A DNA stretch of 64,000 bases, taken from the NCBI GenBank assembly GCA_016860845.1, contig BOKF01000012.1:133736-197735 (forward strand), given 5' to 3'. Positions within the stretch are counted from its first letter, which is position 1. Each line of letters starts with the position of its first letter. Below, one piece after another: positions 62,832 to 64,000 of this stretch. The notes beneath the pieces were generated by a model. The model did no database searches. It was not told the DNA's origin and was given only the letters and a program-made list of their open reading frames with translations. The stretch is from Chloroflexota bacterium. GTDB taxonomy: Bacteria; Chloroflexota; Anaerolineae; 4572-78; J111. The position numbers and the translations under genes are program-made.

Positions 62832-64000
62832 TTACTCGACGCTGGCCTGGATGTTGGTGCCGAACTGGGTATTGAGCCACTCGACGGCATCAGCTTCGGG
62901 CATGGTCCAGAAGGAAACGTTGTAGGCTTTGTAGAAGAACTCTTCGGCTGGCTGCGAGGTTGGGGCAACCTTCCCGGAGGCGATGTCAAAGATCAAGTCG
63001 ATGCGGCCGCGGGCGGTCTCAACGGGCGGCAGACCCATCGAGAGTTTGAGCGAGCTGTTGGGATCGTAAACCTGCTTCATCTCCACTTCGTCAAAGTCAA
63101 CGCTGGCGACGATTTCTGTCAGCGGCTTGCCGTTGTCCATCTTGCCCCGGCCCGCCTGCGTCAGCGCCGCCATCGTCCCCACCGTCAGGTTCGAGGCTTC
63201 CGAGTAGATCAGGTTCACTTCGGGATGCTGCGTCACCAGGTCCAGAATGATCTGCTTGGCCGTGTCCGGTCCCTTGCTGGCATCCAGGCAGCCCAGGTCC
63301 GTCGCTTCGGGATCTACCGACAGCACACCCTTGACGAAGGGATCGGTCCGGCCAGACTTCACCTCGGTGTGGTTCGGCCAGCCCAACTGAGCCATCACGA
63401 TAGGTTTGTCGGGATGCGCCTCCTTCCACTGCGTCGCCATCTCGACGCCCATTTCGTAGGAGATACCGGCTTCATCGCTGCGGGCGGTCGGGATGCCGGT
63501 GTCGGCCAGCGGGCTGAAAAACGAGGTCATGATGATGCCCTTGTCGACAGCATCCAGCACGCCGGGCTTGGCCGCTTCGGCGTCCCAGATGTGCAGAGTG
63601 GCGGCGTCCATGCCCTGGGCAATTACCTGGTCCACATTTGCTGTCATCGTCGCGCTGTCCGACTTGCCGTCAAAGGCGAACACCTCAGCGCCGTATTTCT
63701 CCTGGGCGTACTTCTTGGCCTCGGTGAATTGGGCCTGGTGGAACACGTTGGACAAATCCGACACAAAGAAGGCGATCTTCTTTGGCATCGGGCCGGCTTC
63801 CGCCGCTGGTGCTTCCGCTGCCGGGGCTTCGAGGTTGGTGCCGAACTGGGTATTGAGCCACTCGACGGCATCAGCTTCGGGCATAGTCCAGAAGGAAACG
63901 TTGTAGGCTTTGTAGAAGAACTCTTCGGCTGGCTGCGAGGTTGGGGCAACCTTCCCGGAGGCGATGTCAAAGATCAAGTCGATGCGGCCGCGGGCGGTCT
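62832..64000 (-). CDS. Periplasmic sugar-binding protein, tandem-duplicated and truncated at the window edge
   Basis: A substrate-binding protein of the ribose/xylose/AI-2 class (Peripla_BP_4). The full module here (about residues 55-381 of the visible part) has KKIAFFVSDLSNVFHQAQFTEAKKYAQEKYGAEVFAFDGKSD, DAATLHIWDAEAAKPGVLDAV, YSEASNLTVGTMAAL and a closing FWTMPEADAVEWLNTQFGTN. Before it, an Ala/Pro/Glu-rich linker is preceded by a second copy of the module's end (VAPTSQPAEEFFYKAYN), which continues past the right edge in frame. The protein is thus a fusion of two near-identical modules, and the start codon lies beyond the window. The 167-base repeats are 981 bases (327 codons) apart with one mismatch. 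It is the first visible gene of the transporter operon. Confidence 0.9.
   Translation of the reverse strand, partial: TARGRIDLIFDIASGKVAPTSQPAEEFFYKAYNVSFWTMPEADAVEWLNTQFGTNLEAPAAEAPAAEAGPMPKKIAFFVSDLSNVFHQAQFTEAKKYAQEKYGAEVFAFDGKSDSATMTANVDQVIAQGMDAATLHIWDAEAAKPGVLDAVDKGIIMTSFFSPLADTGIPTARSDEAGISYEMGVEMATQWKEAHPDKPIVMAQLGWPNHTEVKSGRTDPFVKGVLSVDPEATDLGCLDASKGPDTAKQIILDLVTQHPEVNLIYSEASNLTVGTMAALTQAGRGKMDNGKPLTEIVASVDFDEVEMKQVYDPNSSLKLSMGLPPVETARGRIDLIFDIASGKVAPTSQPAEEFFYKAYNVSFWTMPEADAVEWLNTQFGTNIQASVE
62853..63019. repeat. Direct repeat copy A in the sugar-binding protein gene
   Basis: Identical to 63834-64000 except for one base (g against a near 62906/63887). The period is 981 bases, an exact multiple of three. 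The second copy runs to the window edge, so the full length of the repeat is not known. Confidence 0.9.
63834..64000. repeat. Direct repeat copy B in the sugar-binding protein gene
   Basis: Second copy of the 167-base direct repeat, reaching the right edge of the window. Confidence 0.9.

Overview
The window looks like a chromosomal segment of a free-living member of the Chloroflexota (Anaerolineae-like), probably from a metagenome assembly. This rests on style rather than a marker gene: surface proteins with Pro/Thr-rich linkers, many small signalling proteins, GC-rich coding sequence, a double-size sugar ABC ATPase with BPD_transp_2 permeases, and hairpin-rich spacers. No rRNA, phage, CRISPR array or insertion sequence was recognised. 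There is one tRNA, tRNA-Gly(CCC), with a consensus promoter and an intrinsic terminator.

Layout. 1-6 kb: the end of an M29 aminopeptidase, a duplicated-core membrane protein, and a leftward uvrA plus SpoIIE-type phosphatase unit with a candidate SOS-like operator. 6-10 kb: a STAND/TPR ATPase, then a FrnE/DsbA-family gene in which a TGA stands exactly where the first Cys of the CPWC active site should be, followed by a plausible bacterial SECIS hairpin. This is a candidate selenoprotein. 10-15.6 kb: a surface acyl-transfer island, with an SGNH domain fused to a lipase-like hydrolase, an AlgI-like MBOAT, and a convergent lipoprotein hydrolase paralogous to the fused domain. 15.9-24 kb: sensor kinases, a response regulator, a flavin reductase, a probably leaderless molybdopterin-binding gene, and a G5/beta-propeller lipoprotein. 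23.9-31.7 kb: polysaccharide genes (UDP-xylose synthase, O-antigen ligase, GtrA, GT4, GT39). 31.8-35.7 kb: an FHA/SH3 protein, a membrane protein, a tyrosine phosphatase and a YheT-like hydrolase.

36-45 kb is a compact biosynthetic cluster: two NRPS proteins (C-A-PCP, then docking-C-A-PCP-TE) joined by a beta-hairpin docking domain, followed by an AT-rich radical SAM protein resembling spore photoproduct lyase. The first adenylation domain lacks the Asp that binds the alpha-amino group, and the thioesterase has Cys in place of Ser. I do not recognise the product.

45.4-64 kb is a leftward catabolic region: a sugar ABC transporter, an SDR, an UlaE-like 3-epimerase, an SMP-30 lactonase, an AraD/UlaF-like 4-epimerase, two FGGY kinases (LyxK-like and XylB-like), a 2-oxoacid dehydrogenase E1alpha-E1beta-E2 set without E3, a URO-D-like protein and an S15 peptidase. 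The enzymes fit L-xylulose to L-xylulose-5-P to L-ribulose-5-P to D-xylulose-5-P. The substrate-binding protein at the right edge is part of an in-frame tandem duplication that continues past the window.

A recurrent theme is hairpins whose arms are built from short degenerate words. They fill most spacers in the catabolic region and also sit in frame inside uvrA and the O-antigen ligase gene.
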